This document shows positions 1 to 6,863 of a stretch of 8,861 bases of DNA, one piece after another. Source of the stretch: Deltaproteobacteria bacterium. GTDB lineage: Bacteria; Desulfobacterota; Desulfovibrionia; Desulfovibrionales; Desulfovibrionaceae. Each line of letters starts with the position of its first letter. Position 1 is the stretch's first letter. A model generated the notes under the pieces. The model did no database searches. It saw only the letters and a program-made list of their open reading frames with translations, and was not told the DNA's origin. The stretch spans positions 1-8,861 of the forward strand of contig JAITGZ010000127.1 in NCBI GenBank assembly GCA_031280335.1, in the 5' to 3' direction. Made by a program: the position numbers and the translations under genes.

Positions 1-2081
1 ATATAGTGCTGGGTCAGCAGGGGTATAACCACGGCCGGGTATTCGGATCCCTGGGATTTATGGACGGAGATGGCATAGGCCGGTACCAACTCGTCCAGCT
101 CTTCCCGGCTGTAGAGTACATTTTTGTTGTCATCGAAGCGGACTGTGATCTCGTTTTCTTCAGTATCCACATGACAGATGCGGCCAATGTCGCCATTATA
201 GACATCTTTTTCGTAATTATTTTTAATCTGCATCACCTTGTCGTCCAGGCAAAAATGCCGTTCGCCCCGGCGCAAACCCACACTTTGCCCGTTCAAGGCT
301 TGTTGCAGGCGTATATTCAGGGCGGCAGCCCCAGCCGCGCCCTTGTGCATAGGGCTAAGCACCTGTATTTCGTCCACAGGATGAAGTTTAAAACGGCGCG
401 GAATATGGCTGCGCACCAAGTCCACCACCATATCGGCGCATTTGTCCGGGTCTTCCTGGCGGATAAAATAAAAATCGCTCAAGGTTCCGTCATCTGGAGA
501 GGGCATAGGCACCAGCCCCTGGTTGACGCGATGAGCGCTGAGAATAATGGAACTTTCCGCCGCTTGGCGGAATATCTCCATTAACTCAATTACCGGTACG
601 CGGTCAGACGCCATAATGTCGCGTAAAACATTGCCCGCTCCCACGGAAGGCAGTTGATTCACATCGCCCACCAGCACCACGGTGGCCCCCAAGGGCACGG
701 CTTTGAGCAACTGAAACATTAGAATGGAATCAAGCATGGATGCTTCATCCACCACCAACAGGCCGCAGGCCAGGGGATTGTTTTCATTACGGGCAAAGCC
801 GTCTTCGCCTGGACTGTATTCCAGCAGACGGTGGATGGTTCTGGCTTCGCGTCCACTGGTTTCAGTCATGCGCTTGGCCGCCCGCCCCGTGGGCGCGGCC
901 AGAAGGATCTTACTTTTAACCTTTTCAAATACCTTGATAATGGCATTGATAACCGTGGTTTTGCCCGTACCCGGCCCGCCGGTGATGACCAATACCTTGC
1001 CGCGCAGACTGGCCCGCACCGCCTCAACCTGTCCCCGACCCAAATCCACCGTGCTTTTGGACAGGGCGTAGTTTAAAAACGCTTCCTCTTCAGCAAAATA
1101 ATCGGATTTGGGCGAATTGATTAACCGGTTCAGATATTGGGCGATGCCTTGCTCACAATGGTAACTTATCGTTAAATACACCGCTGTGTGCAAAAAGTCA
1201 CCCTGATGATCATAAAGGTCTTCCAAAATAACCCGATCGGACAGTTCCAAACTCTTTAGAGCCGCACGCACGTTTTCTTCTTCCAACTCCAACTCGGACA
1301 TACTTTTGGTCAGCAGGTCATCCAGGGGATAATAAACGTGCCCTTCGTCATTCAAACCGCGCAATGCATAAAGCACGCCGGCCTCGGCGCGCAGGGGGCT
1401 GTCATGCTCCACTCCCAGCTTGCGTGCCAGCATGTCGGCGGTTACAAAGCCGATGCCGTGTATATCCATGGCTAGACGGTATGGATTTTCGCGCACCGTG
1501 TCCAGGGCATCAGCCCCGTAATGGCGAAAGATGCGCACAGCGTAAGAGGTGGAAATATCATGCGGCTGCAAGAACATGATCAGGGAGCGAATGTTTTTAT
1601 GCTCTTCCCAGGAGGAGCTGATGGCCTTGATCATCTTGATGGTAATGCCCTTGACCTCAGAGAGGCGTTCCGGCTCTTCATCCAGAATACGCAGAGCCTC
1701 ATCGCCGAAACGCTCCACAATGCGCTTGGCCATGGCCTGGCGTATGCCCTTGATCAGGCCGGAACCCAAGTAATGCCTGATGCCTTCGGCCGTGGCAGGC
1801 AAAAGAATGTCGTAAGAGCTAAACTGGAACTGCCGGCCAAAACGCGGGTGCTCCGCCCATGCGCCCGCAAGGCGCACACCCACCCCCACCTGCGGGGAAG
1901 GCATTACGCCGACGGTGGTACACGGGTCGGCCTTGCCATGCGGCTTTATGCGCAACACGCTGTAGCCGTTTTCATCATTATGAAAAAGCACCCGCTCCAG
2001 TGTCCCCTCAAATTCCACTTGCGCCGCCTGTTCCGTCAATAAAGGGCGTCCTTCCGGCAAAGATTCAGATGCTTTTTTCAT
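1..2081 (-). CDS. recD2: RecD2-type ATP-dependent 5'-3' DNA helicase, C-terminus cut off by window edge
   Basis: This is a superfamily 1B DNA helicase of the RecD2/TraA type, a cytoplasmic protein of DNA repair and recombination that normally works without RecB and RecC. The frame runs 693 codons from the ATG at 2081 and leaves the window still open, so roughly the last 30-60 residues of a usual 715-800 residue protein are missing. In order I see: the RecD2 N-terminal segment (VEFEGTLERVLFHNDENGYS, about 22-41); helix-hairpin-helix DNA-binding repeats (about 103-126 and GIGFVTAD at 209-216); Walker A GGPGTGKT at 368-375 with K374; Walker B DEAS at 445-448; GD at 472-473; and the C-terminal motif HKSQGSE at 674-680, preceded by the SH3-like insertion. 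An in-frame stop lies eight codons before the ATG, so no longer start exists. The ribosome binding site is poor. It lies 91 bases after pgi, so it may be the last gene of that unit or expressed separately. Confidence 0.93.
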   Translation of the reverse strand, partial: MKKASESLPEGRPLLTEQAAQVEFEGTLERVLFHNDENGYSVLRIKPHGKADPCTTVGVMPSPQVGVGVRLAGAWAEHPRFGRQFQFSSYDILLPATAEGIRHYLGSGLIKGIRQAMAKRIVERFGDEALRILDEEPERLSEVKGITIKMIKAISSSWEEHKNIRSLIMFLQPHDISTSYAVRIFRHYGADALDTVRENPYRLAMDIHGIGFVTADMLARKLGVEHDSPLRAEAGVLYALRGLNDEGHVYYPLDDLLTKSMSELELEEENVRAALKSLELSDRVILEDLYDHQGDFLHTAVYLTISYHCEQGIAQYLNRLINSPKSDYFAEEEAFLNYALSKSTVDLGRGQVEAVRASLRGKVLVITGGPGTGKTTVINAIIKVFEKVKSKILLAAPTGRAAKRMTETSGREARTIHRLLEYSPGEDGFARNENNPLACGLLVVDEASMLDSILMFQLLKAVPLGATVVLVGDVNQLPSVGAGNVLRDIMASDRVPVIELMEIFRQAAESSIILSAHRVNQGLVPMPSPDDGTLSDFYFIRQEDPDKCADMVVDLVRSHIPRRFKLHPVDEIQVLSPMHKGAAGAAALNIRLQQALNGQSVGLRRGERHFCLDDKVMQIKNNYEKDVYNGDIGRICHVDTEENEITVRFDDNKNVLYSREELDELVPAYAISVHKSQGSEYPAVVIPLLTQHY

Positions 2082-2109
2082 TTGTTTGACTTTACAATAA
2101 CTTGACTAC

Positions 2110-2128
2110 ACCGGGGCCGCGCCCCGGT
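2110..2128 (-). terminator. GC-rich hairpin between pgi and recD2, possible terminator or attenuating structure
   Basis: An inverted repeat of 8 base pairs with a 3-base loop (ACCGGGGC / GCCCCGGT around CGC) lies 45 bases after the pgi stop and 28 bases before the recD2 start. The stem is very stable. No run of T follows it on the minus strand, so it is not a textbook Rho-independent terminator. It could instead mark the 3' end of the aminotransferase-pgi message after processing, or lower read-through into recD2. Confidence 0.45.
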
Positions 2129-2172
2129 ACACCTCCGCCCAAGGTGATTTAATCCTGCACTGCTGTAAATCT

Positions 2173-3525
2173 TCAAAATCCTAAAGTTTCATCCGGTGTA
2201 TCAAAATAGGCCTGCAGATCTTTTTCTTCCTGCGTATGCCCCGATGCCCCAAGGCGGGCGTTGGCCAGACGCTTGCCGTACTCCACCGCCGGCTGATCCA
2301 AGGGGTTGATCTTCAAGAGCCAGCCGGTGAAAAGAGTACTCAGTTCCAACAGGGCGATGAGCCTGCCCGCGCTATGCGCATCCGGTTCGTCCAGGCTGAT
2401 TCTGACCAGGGGAAGGTCATTGGCGGCAAAAGCCCCCAAAGTGCCTATGGTCTCCGCGTCCAGCACATCGCCAAAGTATTTGCCGCGCAGATAAGCCCAC
2501 TGTGCCGGGGTTTGGGGACTGAAGCGCGGCCCGCGCGATAAATTTACCCCCTCCAGGAACAGACAGGCTTTATCTTTGGGGCCGTCCAGGAACATCTGCA
2601 ACAGTGAATGCTGATCCGTAACCCCCACCGCCGGCAGAGGCATGGAGCCTTTACCGGACTTGCCCAGGCTCTCGCCCCAAAGCTGGGCGAACCACTGTCC
2701 GAAACAAGCCCAGGCCGGGATATAGGTGAAGAAAATAAGCTGGCTGTAGTTGTACTCCATCAGGGCATGTCCCCATACAGCCAGACGCCAAGCCGGATGC
2801 GCGCTGAATTTGTCCGGATCGGCAAAAACACGGCTCATGACGGAATGCGCCCCCTCCAGAACACCCTGCCAGTCCAGACCGCAAAAAAATGCCGGCACCA
2901 TGCCCACGGCCGAAAGCACTGAAAAACGCCCCCCCAGATAATCCGGCACAGGCAGGGAGGGCAGGTTTTTCTCTTCCGCCTCCTGTCGCAGCGCGCCCTG
3001 CCTGGAGTCGGTAATGACCAGAACATTGTTGACCCAGTTCTGTCCTAGTTTGGCCTGCAACCAGTCGCGCACGATGAAATACTGCGCCATGGTCTCAATG
3101 GTGCCTCCAGATTTGGAAATGACCACCACCAGGGTGTCCTTGGGGGGGAGTCTGTCCATCCAAGCACCAAGGGCCGGGGCATCAATGTTATCCGCAATCC
3201 ACAGCCAGGGGCCTTCATGCCCCGGCCAATCCTGCTCCGGCAAAAACGCACGCTGTAAAGCGCGCGGCCCCAGAGCGGACCCGCCTATGCCCAGCAGAAG
3301 CATATGCTTGAAATTGTCCCCAAAGCGAGACATGACCTTGGGCAACTCTTCTTTTAAACTCTCCAGGTAAGGCATGGTGACAAAAGGCAGCCGCCCACCG
3401 GAAAGTTCCGCCTTGAGCATGGGCAGATAGTCGCGGGCAAGTTCCCTACCCTGATCCCAAATGTTCCCGGCCAGGCTCATCCGCCCTTTCGTGGCCTGCC
3501 CCCAATGCAAACAGTTCGCGCTCAT
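2173..3525 (-). CDS. pgi: Glucose-6-phosphate isomerase
   Basis: Interconverts glucose 6-phosphate and fructose 6-phosphate in the cytoplasm, serving glycolysis, gluconeogenesis and sugar-precursor supply. The 450-residue length fits the short bacterial form. Two sugar-isomerase (SIS) domains are visible: GIGGSALG at 79-86 and the phosphate-binding SKSGGT at 137-142, then the family signature DYLGGRFSVLSAVG at 195-208. Likely catalytic residues are E285 (GESLGK), H306 (TDQHSLLQ) and K418 (EYGKRLA), all present, so it should be active. The ATG at 3525 follows a strong purine-rich ribosome binding site (GGGGAGG, 3530-3536). It starts 29 bases after the aminotransferase stop, with no promoter-like sequence in between, so the two genes are probably co-transcribed. 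Nothing looks truncated. Confidence 0.96.
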   Translation of the reverse strand: MSANCLHWGQATKGRMSLAGNIWDQGRELARDYLPMLKAELSGGRLPFVTMPYLESLKEELPKVMSRFGDNFKHMLLLGIGGSALGPRALQRAFLPEQDWPGHEGPWLWIADNIDAPALGAWMDRLPPKDTLVVVISKSGGTIETMAQYFIVRDWLQAKLGQNWVNNVLVITDSRQGALRQEAEEKNLPSLPVPDYLGGRFSVLSAVGMVPAFFCGLDWQGVLEGAHSVMSRVFADPDKFSAHPAWRLAVWGHALMEYNYSQLIFFTYIPAWACFGQWFAQLWGESLGKSGKGSMPLPAVGVTDQHSLLQMFLDGPKDKACLFLEGVNLSRGPRFSPQTPAQWAYLRGKYFGDVLDAETIGTLGAFAANDLPLVRISLDEPDAHSAGRLIALLELSTLFTGWLLKINPLDQPAVEYGKRLANARLGASGHTQEEKDLQAYFDTPDETLGF

Positions 3526-3554
3526 GTTCCCTCCCCTGTCTTATTCCATTTGCG

Positions 3555-4736
3555 TCATTTATTGACCTTGAACAAGGCTTCGCGTATTTTGTCCAAAGCC
3601 CTGACCAGGGTTTTTTCTTCCGTAACGTAAGAGATGCGCACACAGTCGTCCTCGCCAAAGGCTTCGCCGGGTACCAAAGCCACCCCGGCTTTTTCCAGCA
3701 AATAGGAACACAGGGCGGTGGAGCCGGAAATTTTACCCGAATACACATTATGCATATCCGGAAAAACATAAAACGCGCCATGAGGTTGAGGGCAAAAGAC
3801 CCCCGGCCAGGAGGCGATGGCCTCCATGGTCAACTTGCGGCGCCGTTCAAAAGATGCGCGCATTACGGGCAACTCCGGCATCGGCCCGGCCAGGGCGGCC
3901 AGAGCGGCCTTTTGTGTGATGGAGCAGACATTGGAGGTACTCTGCCCTTGCAGCTTGCCGGCCGCCTTGATCAAATCCGGATGGGCCATGATATAGCCCA
4001 GACGCCAGCCGGTCATGGCAAAACTTTTGGAAACGCCGTTCACCACCGCGAAATTTTCCGGGTGTTTCTTCCACCAACCGCACAGACTGTAATGCCTGGC
4101 CGGGGCATAGACCAATTGATCGTAAATTTCATCTGAAATAAGCAGTATCTTACGCTCCACCGCCCAGGCTGCCAACGCGTCCATTTCGGCCTGGGTGTAA
4201 ATGACCCCGGTGGGATTGGAAGGGGAATTAAGAATGCAAATTCTGGTGCGGGAGGTAAAATGCCGCTCCAAGTCTTCCGGCCGTACCTTAAAACCGCGCT
4301 CCGCCCCGGATTTGACCACCACCGTCTTGCCGCCGGCAATCTCGATCATGGCGGGATAGCTGACCCAATACGGTGCGGGCAACAGGGCTTCATCCCCAGG
4401 ATTAAGCAGCGACATTACGGCATTGAACAGGCACTGCTTGCCGCCGTTGCCTATGAGGATATTCTCCGCCCCGGCTCCGGCCTCGTAATTGCGGTTGAAA
4501 TACTCCGCCGCCGCCCGGCGCAGTTCAGGCATGCCCGCCTCCGCCGTGTACTTGGTAAAGCCCTCTTCAATGGCCCGTACCGCCGCCGCTTTGACTGAGG
4601 GAGGCGTGTCAAAATCCGGCTCGCCCACGGAAAGGCTGATGATGTCCCGCCCGGCCTTGGCAAGCTCTAAGGCTATGGCGTTAACCGCCAAAGTAGCCGA
4701 AGGTTTCAAGGCAACAACTCTGTCCGCTAAACGCAT
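3555..4736 (-). CDS. Class I PLP-dependent aminotransferase, aspartate (possibly aspartate/prephenate) aminotransferase
   Basis: A 393-residue fold-type I aminotransferase that transfers an amino group between aspartate (or a similar donor) and 2-oxoglutarate or another oxo acid. The pattern closely follows the Thermus-type AspAT subgroup: SVGEPDFDTP near the N-terminus, GNGGK at 96-100, SPSNPTG at 171-177, SDEIYD at 201-206, the PLP lysine K237 in SKSFAMTGWRLGY, and R367 in VRISY, which binds the substrate alpha-carboxylate. K100 aligns with the Thermus lysine that contacts the distal carboxylate, supporting acidic substrates. Members of this group often also use prephenate to make arogenate; I cannot decide that here. 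The ATG at 4736 is chosen over the GTG at 4778 because it has a ribosome binding site and the protein begins at the usual family N-terminus (MRLADRV). A promoter lies upstream and pgi follows 29 bases downstream. Confidence 0.93.
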   Translation of the reverse strand: MRLADRVVALKPSATLAVNAIALELAKAGRDIISLSVGEPDFDTPPSVKAAAVRAIEEGFTKYTAEAGMPELRRAAAEYFNRNYEAGAGAENILIGNGGKQCLFNAVMSLLNPGDEALLPAPYWVSYPAMIEIAGGKTVVVKSGAERGFKVRPEDLERHFTSRTRICILNSPSNPTGVIYTQAEMDALAAWAVERKILLISDEIYDQLVYAPARHYSLCGWWKKHPENFAVVNGVSKSFAMTGWRLGYIMAHPDLIKAAGKLQGQSTSNVCSITQKAALAALAGPMPELPVMRASFERRRKLTMEAIASWPGVFCPQPHGAFYVFPDMHNVYSGKISGSTALCSYLLEKAGVALVPGEAFGEDDCVRISYVTEEKTLVRALDKIREALFKVNK

Positions 4737-4743
4737 AACCCCG

Positions 4744-4748
4744 CTCCC
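4744..4748 (-). promoter_or_regulatory. Ribosome binding site of the aminotransferase gene
   Basis: GGGAG on the minus strand, 7 bases before the ATG at 4736. It decides this start over the in-frame GTG 14 codons upstream, which has no comparable site. Confidence 0.7.
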
Positions 4749-4813
4749 ATATTTAGGATATTCGCCACCAGTCCCCACACTTTACGCCCGGCGCTTAACA
4801 ACGCGGCAACAAT

Positions 4814-4842
4814 AAAATAACATGTTATGCCCTGACTGTAAA
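4814..4842 (-). promoter_or_regulatory. Sigma-70-like promoter for the aminotransferase-pgi unit
   Basis: On the minus strand a TTTACA box (4842-4837, 5 of 6 matches to the -35 consensus) is separated by exactly 17 bases from TATTTT (4819-4814, 4 of 6 matches), which is preceded by TGT and so forms an extended -10. Expected transcription start is near 4807, giving a leader of about 70 bases. The position, in the 159-base gap after the two-domain protein, suits a promoter for the aminotransferase and pgi. The -10 end overlaps a perfect palindrome, described separately. Confidence 0.55.
4817..4828. promoter_or_regulatory. Perfect 12-base palindrome overlapping the -10 region, possible operator
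   Basis: ATAACATGTTAT reads the same on both strands. It covers part of the spacer and the first half of the proposed -10 box, where a bound repressor would block RNA polymerase. It is short and AT-rich, so chance remains possible. No regulator gene is in view and I do not recognise the site. Confidence 0.35.
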
Positions 4843-4895
4843 TTAAGGCCATTCACCTTTGAAACGCTCCGGGGCGGGGGCAGTATATGCTCAGG

Positions 4896-6650
4896 CTACC
4901 TTTGCGGTTCCTTCCCCAAATTCACGGCTTCTCCCTCCACAATTATTCTCCGTCTGGCGGAGGAAGGGCTGGGTACCGGGACGGGCAGCGGGCGCTGAAG
5001 ACGCGGATCGGGCAATTTGTTATATATCTGCCAATATTCCGGCCAGACAGCCTGGATGCAATCCGGATTATTCAACTTGATATTGGCGCGCATAAAGGCC
5101 GCCAGGGATAGCGCCAACCCCCAGAAGGCGTTCGGGCTTGACCAGCCGTTTTTTTTGGAGGAGGCGGCATGAAAGGCTTCTTCGTCCAACAGGGTCAGGC
5201 GCAGGCCATCTTCGCTCTTGTTCAGGACAAAACCGGCCTGGGCCAGAAACTCTTCAGCCAGTGTCAGGGCCGCCCCTTCAGGGTAGCGGCGGATTAAGAC
5301 ATCTTTTTGAAATTTATGCACCAGGCGAGCATTTAAAAGCCAAAATAGGGGGTGCAGTTCAGGGCTTAGGTTCGGCATATCCAGGGCCTCCGGCCAGCCT
5401 TTCTCCGGTGCGGGCACGCACGTGATGCCCTGGATATCCTTTTGAGGCAGCAGAGGAAATTTGGAGAGCAGGGCCATAACTTCGTGCGCCGTGGATGAAT
5501 CCGGCCATATGCCGCGCCAGTGCGCTTTGCCCCCGGCGAACAAGGGTAAGGCAAGGCCGAAGGCGCAAAGACAAACATCCAGCACCGGCCATACTTCTGT
5601 GGGACAAAGCGGAGCGTCCGCCTTGGCTCCTGGGTAGTCTAGACATTCTCCATCAAGGCGTACCCCTGTCCGCAGACGTTCAAAAAGCGGGAATATAAGC
5701 CCCAGCAACCAGGCGCGTTGCTGTTGGGGCAACAGCGCCAAGCTGACGCATACGGGGTCAGCCCAGGCCACAGCGGCCCAAAGTAGGGCCAAAACACCTT
5801 CCAAAGGCAAATCCGCTGGTATCTGTATTTTTTCTGGTAAAAGTCCAGAACACTCCACATTGACTGGCAGTCCCTTGGATCCGGGCACCACCCAGGCCAG
5901 GCGCGCCCCCAGGCTCGGCAAAAAATGACCCAGGGCGCTTAAATCCGCCTCTTTCAGGCTTGTGCCACCGATGAAACGCAGGCGCCCAGGTTGGGATATG
6001 CCAAAAAAGGCCAGAAGGTACATGGTCAGGGCGTCTTCTCCGACCAGAATCGCGCCGCTGTGAAAATCCGGTCGGGATGCGCCCGCGCACTCCAGCACTT
6101 CAGACCTATCTCCGTCAGAAGGTATCCAGTCCATTTTGGCCCCGCACCAAGATAAGGCGCGTATGCCGTCCTGCAATGCGTCCGTGCGCGTAGTACCAAA
6201 GATGCGTATTTGTTGCCCGGTCAGAGCGGCCAAGGCCAGCCAAAGCTGCGCCTCGATCTCAAAAACCGGACCGGGCATATCCACCGCCACGGGCAGACGG
6301 GCCGGGGCCAGATTAAAGGGGGCCAGAACCGCCGCATCGGCGGAAGACAGGTTAACATCCCGCAATAAATCGAAAAAACGCCGAATGATGCGCGGGTCGC
6401 GGCTTAGGCCGCCGGTCTTGTCCTCCCATGCCTGGCGTATTTTTTTTTCCATCAAACTGGCTGCATGGGTGGATGCATGCGCCTTCCCCCCCCGCAATTT
6501 ACGCATAAGAAGGCTTCTTTTGCCAAGAAGGCGGATCAGTTCTTCGTCCAAGGTTATGATTTCTTCCGTCAGACTGGGGCGGGGCGTCCGTGCCGGACGA
6601 AAGCCGTCCCCACTGCCCGCTGCTCTAAAAGGGATTTTTTTTTCCATCAT
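4896..6650 (-). CDS. Fusion of AroQ chorismate mutase-like domain and EPSP synthase-like domain, active sites apparently lost
   Basis: A 584-residue protein from the ATG at 6650 (a second ATG follows at 6647; an in-frame TTG lies at 6656). Residues about 27-100 match an AroQ chorismate mutase: the LDEELIRLLGKR helix aligns with the E. coli domain and keeps equivalents of R28 (R45) and K39 (K56), but R11 is T28. Residues about 110-545 follow EPSP synthase (AroA) from end to end: MPG at 125-127 then LALAALTG, and near the C-terminus CIQAVWPEYW at 531-540. The catalytic motifs are gone: PGSKSxSNR, GTAMR, SSQ, KETDR, DHR and the late AK-FP lysine all have other residues. A proline-rich, basic tail ends it. 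The frame is uninterrupted and has its own promoter, so selection on the protein is likely. Function is unknown; a regulatory or scaffolding role in aromatic synthesis is inference. The ribosome binding site is weak. Confidence 0.75.
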   Translation of the reverse strand: MMEKKIPFRAAGSGDGFRPARTPRPSLTEEIITLDEELIRLLGKRSLLMRKLRGGKAHASTHAASLMEKKIRQAWEDKTGGLSRDPRIIRRFFDLLRDVNLSSADAAVLAPFNLAPARLPVAVDMPGPVFEIEAQLWLALAALTGQQIRIFGTTRTDALQDGIRALSWCGAKMDWIPSDGDRSEVLECAGASRPDFHSGAILVGEDALTMYLLAFFGISQPGRLRFIGGTSLKEADLSALGHFLPSLGARLAWVVPGSKGLPVNVECSGLLPEKIQIPADLPLEGVLALLWAAVAWADPVCVSLALLPQQQRAWLLGLIFPLFERLRTGVRLDGECLDYPGAKADAPLCPTEVWPVLDVCLCAFGLALPLFAGGKAHWRGIWPDSSTAHEVMALLSKFPLLPQKDIQGITCVPAPEKGWPEALDMPNLSPELHPLFWLLNARLVHKFQKDVLIRRYPEGAALTLAEEFLAQAGFVLNKSEDGLRLTLLDEEAFHAASSKKNGWSSPNAFWGLALSLAAFMRANIKLNNPDCIQAVWPEYWQIYNKLPDPRLQRPLPVPVPSPSSARRRIIVEGEAVNLGKEPQR

Positions 6651-6678
6651 TTTCAATCACTTTAGTTTACACAGAATG

Positions 6679-6687
6679 ATTATAACA
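6679..6687 (-). promoter_or_regulatory. Extended -10 promoter of the chorismate mutase/EPSP synthase-like gene
   Basis: TGTTATAAT on the minus strand is a perfect TATAAT box with the TGn extension. No good -35 box lies 16-18 bases upstream, which extended -10 promoters can tolerate. The expected start near 6672 gives a leader of about 22 bases before the ATG at 6650. The surrounding sequence is clearly more AT-rich than the flanking genes. Confidence 0.6.
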
Positions 6688-6773
6688 AATATCTAGACAC
6701 AAAAAGGGTTTGGTAGAATAAGCCCTGCCTCGATGTAGAGGCTGTTATGCCGTGAAGTTCCGGCACAAACGCG

Positions 6774-6802
6774 AAAAATGCGGCTTTTCCGTGTTCACGC
6801 CG
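6774..6802 (-). terminator. Weak candidate terminator after murI
   Basis: On the minus strand a CGGC/GCCG stem (6802-6799 with 6784-6781), with GTG/CAC able to pair inside its loop, is followed by CATTTTT (6780-6774). It lies about 60 bases past the murI stop and before the next promoter, the right place for the end of a pdxK-murI transcript. The stem is only four pairs, so the call is tentative. Confidence 0.28.
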
Positions 6803-6863
6803 AGAGTTATTTCTTTCGGGTACAGCGCGGACTCGCTTTGCAACAGTGGCAAGCAAAGCTATG

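Larger units (their letters stand above)
6657..6863. other. Intergenic region with several small inverted repeats
   Basis: The gap between murI and the two-domain gene holds four inverted repeats in a row: GCCTC/GAGGC (6727-6742, 6-base loop), TGCCG/CGGCA (6748-6765, 8-base loop), GAAAA/TTTTC (6773-6789) and GCTTTGC/GCAAAGC (6835-6859, 11-base loop), the last directly after the murI stop. A minus-strand frame without stops covers much of it (6886-6680) but runs into the end of murI, lacks a convincing ribosome binding site and resembles no family I know. I read the region as untranslated, with a promoter at its low-coordinate end and possibly a terminator or a dispersed repeat within it. Confidence 0.5.

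Noticed and set aside
6..584. Plus-strand open frame of 192 codons
   Set aside because: It lies fully opposite recD2, whose frame carries the helicase motifs; no ribosome binding site or recognisable domain on the plus strand.
1521..2042. Plus-strand open frame of 173 codons
   Set aside because: Antisense shadow of the conserved RecD2 N-terminal and helix-hairpin-helix region.
4737..4778. Longer aminotransferase starting at the GTG at 4778
   Set aside because: The extra 14 residues are outside the family N-terminus, and the ATG at 4736 has a clear ribosome binding site.
4896..6650. The two-domain gene as a decaying pseudogene
   Set aside because: The frame is open for 584 codons, the hydrophobic pattern of the fold is kept to the end, and there is a consensus promoter; loss of active-site residues alone is better explained by a changed role.
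6136..6696. Plus-strand open frame of 186 codons
   Set aside because: Antisense to the chorismate mutase-like part of the fusion gene; low-complexity basic composition typical of a shadow frame.
6705..6770. Possible tRNA ending in ..TTCTACCA on the minus strand
   Set aside because: The CCA is preceded by a 5-pair hairpin but the loop lacks the T-loop pattern and no acceptor, D or anticodon arms can be formed.
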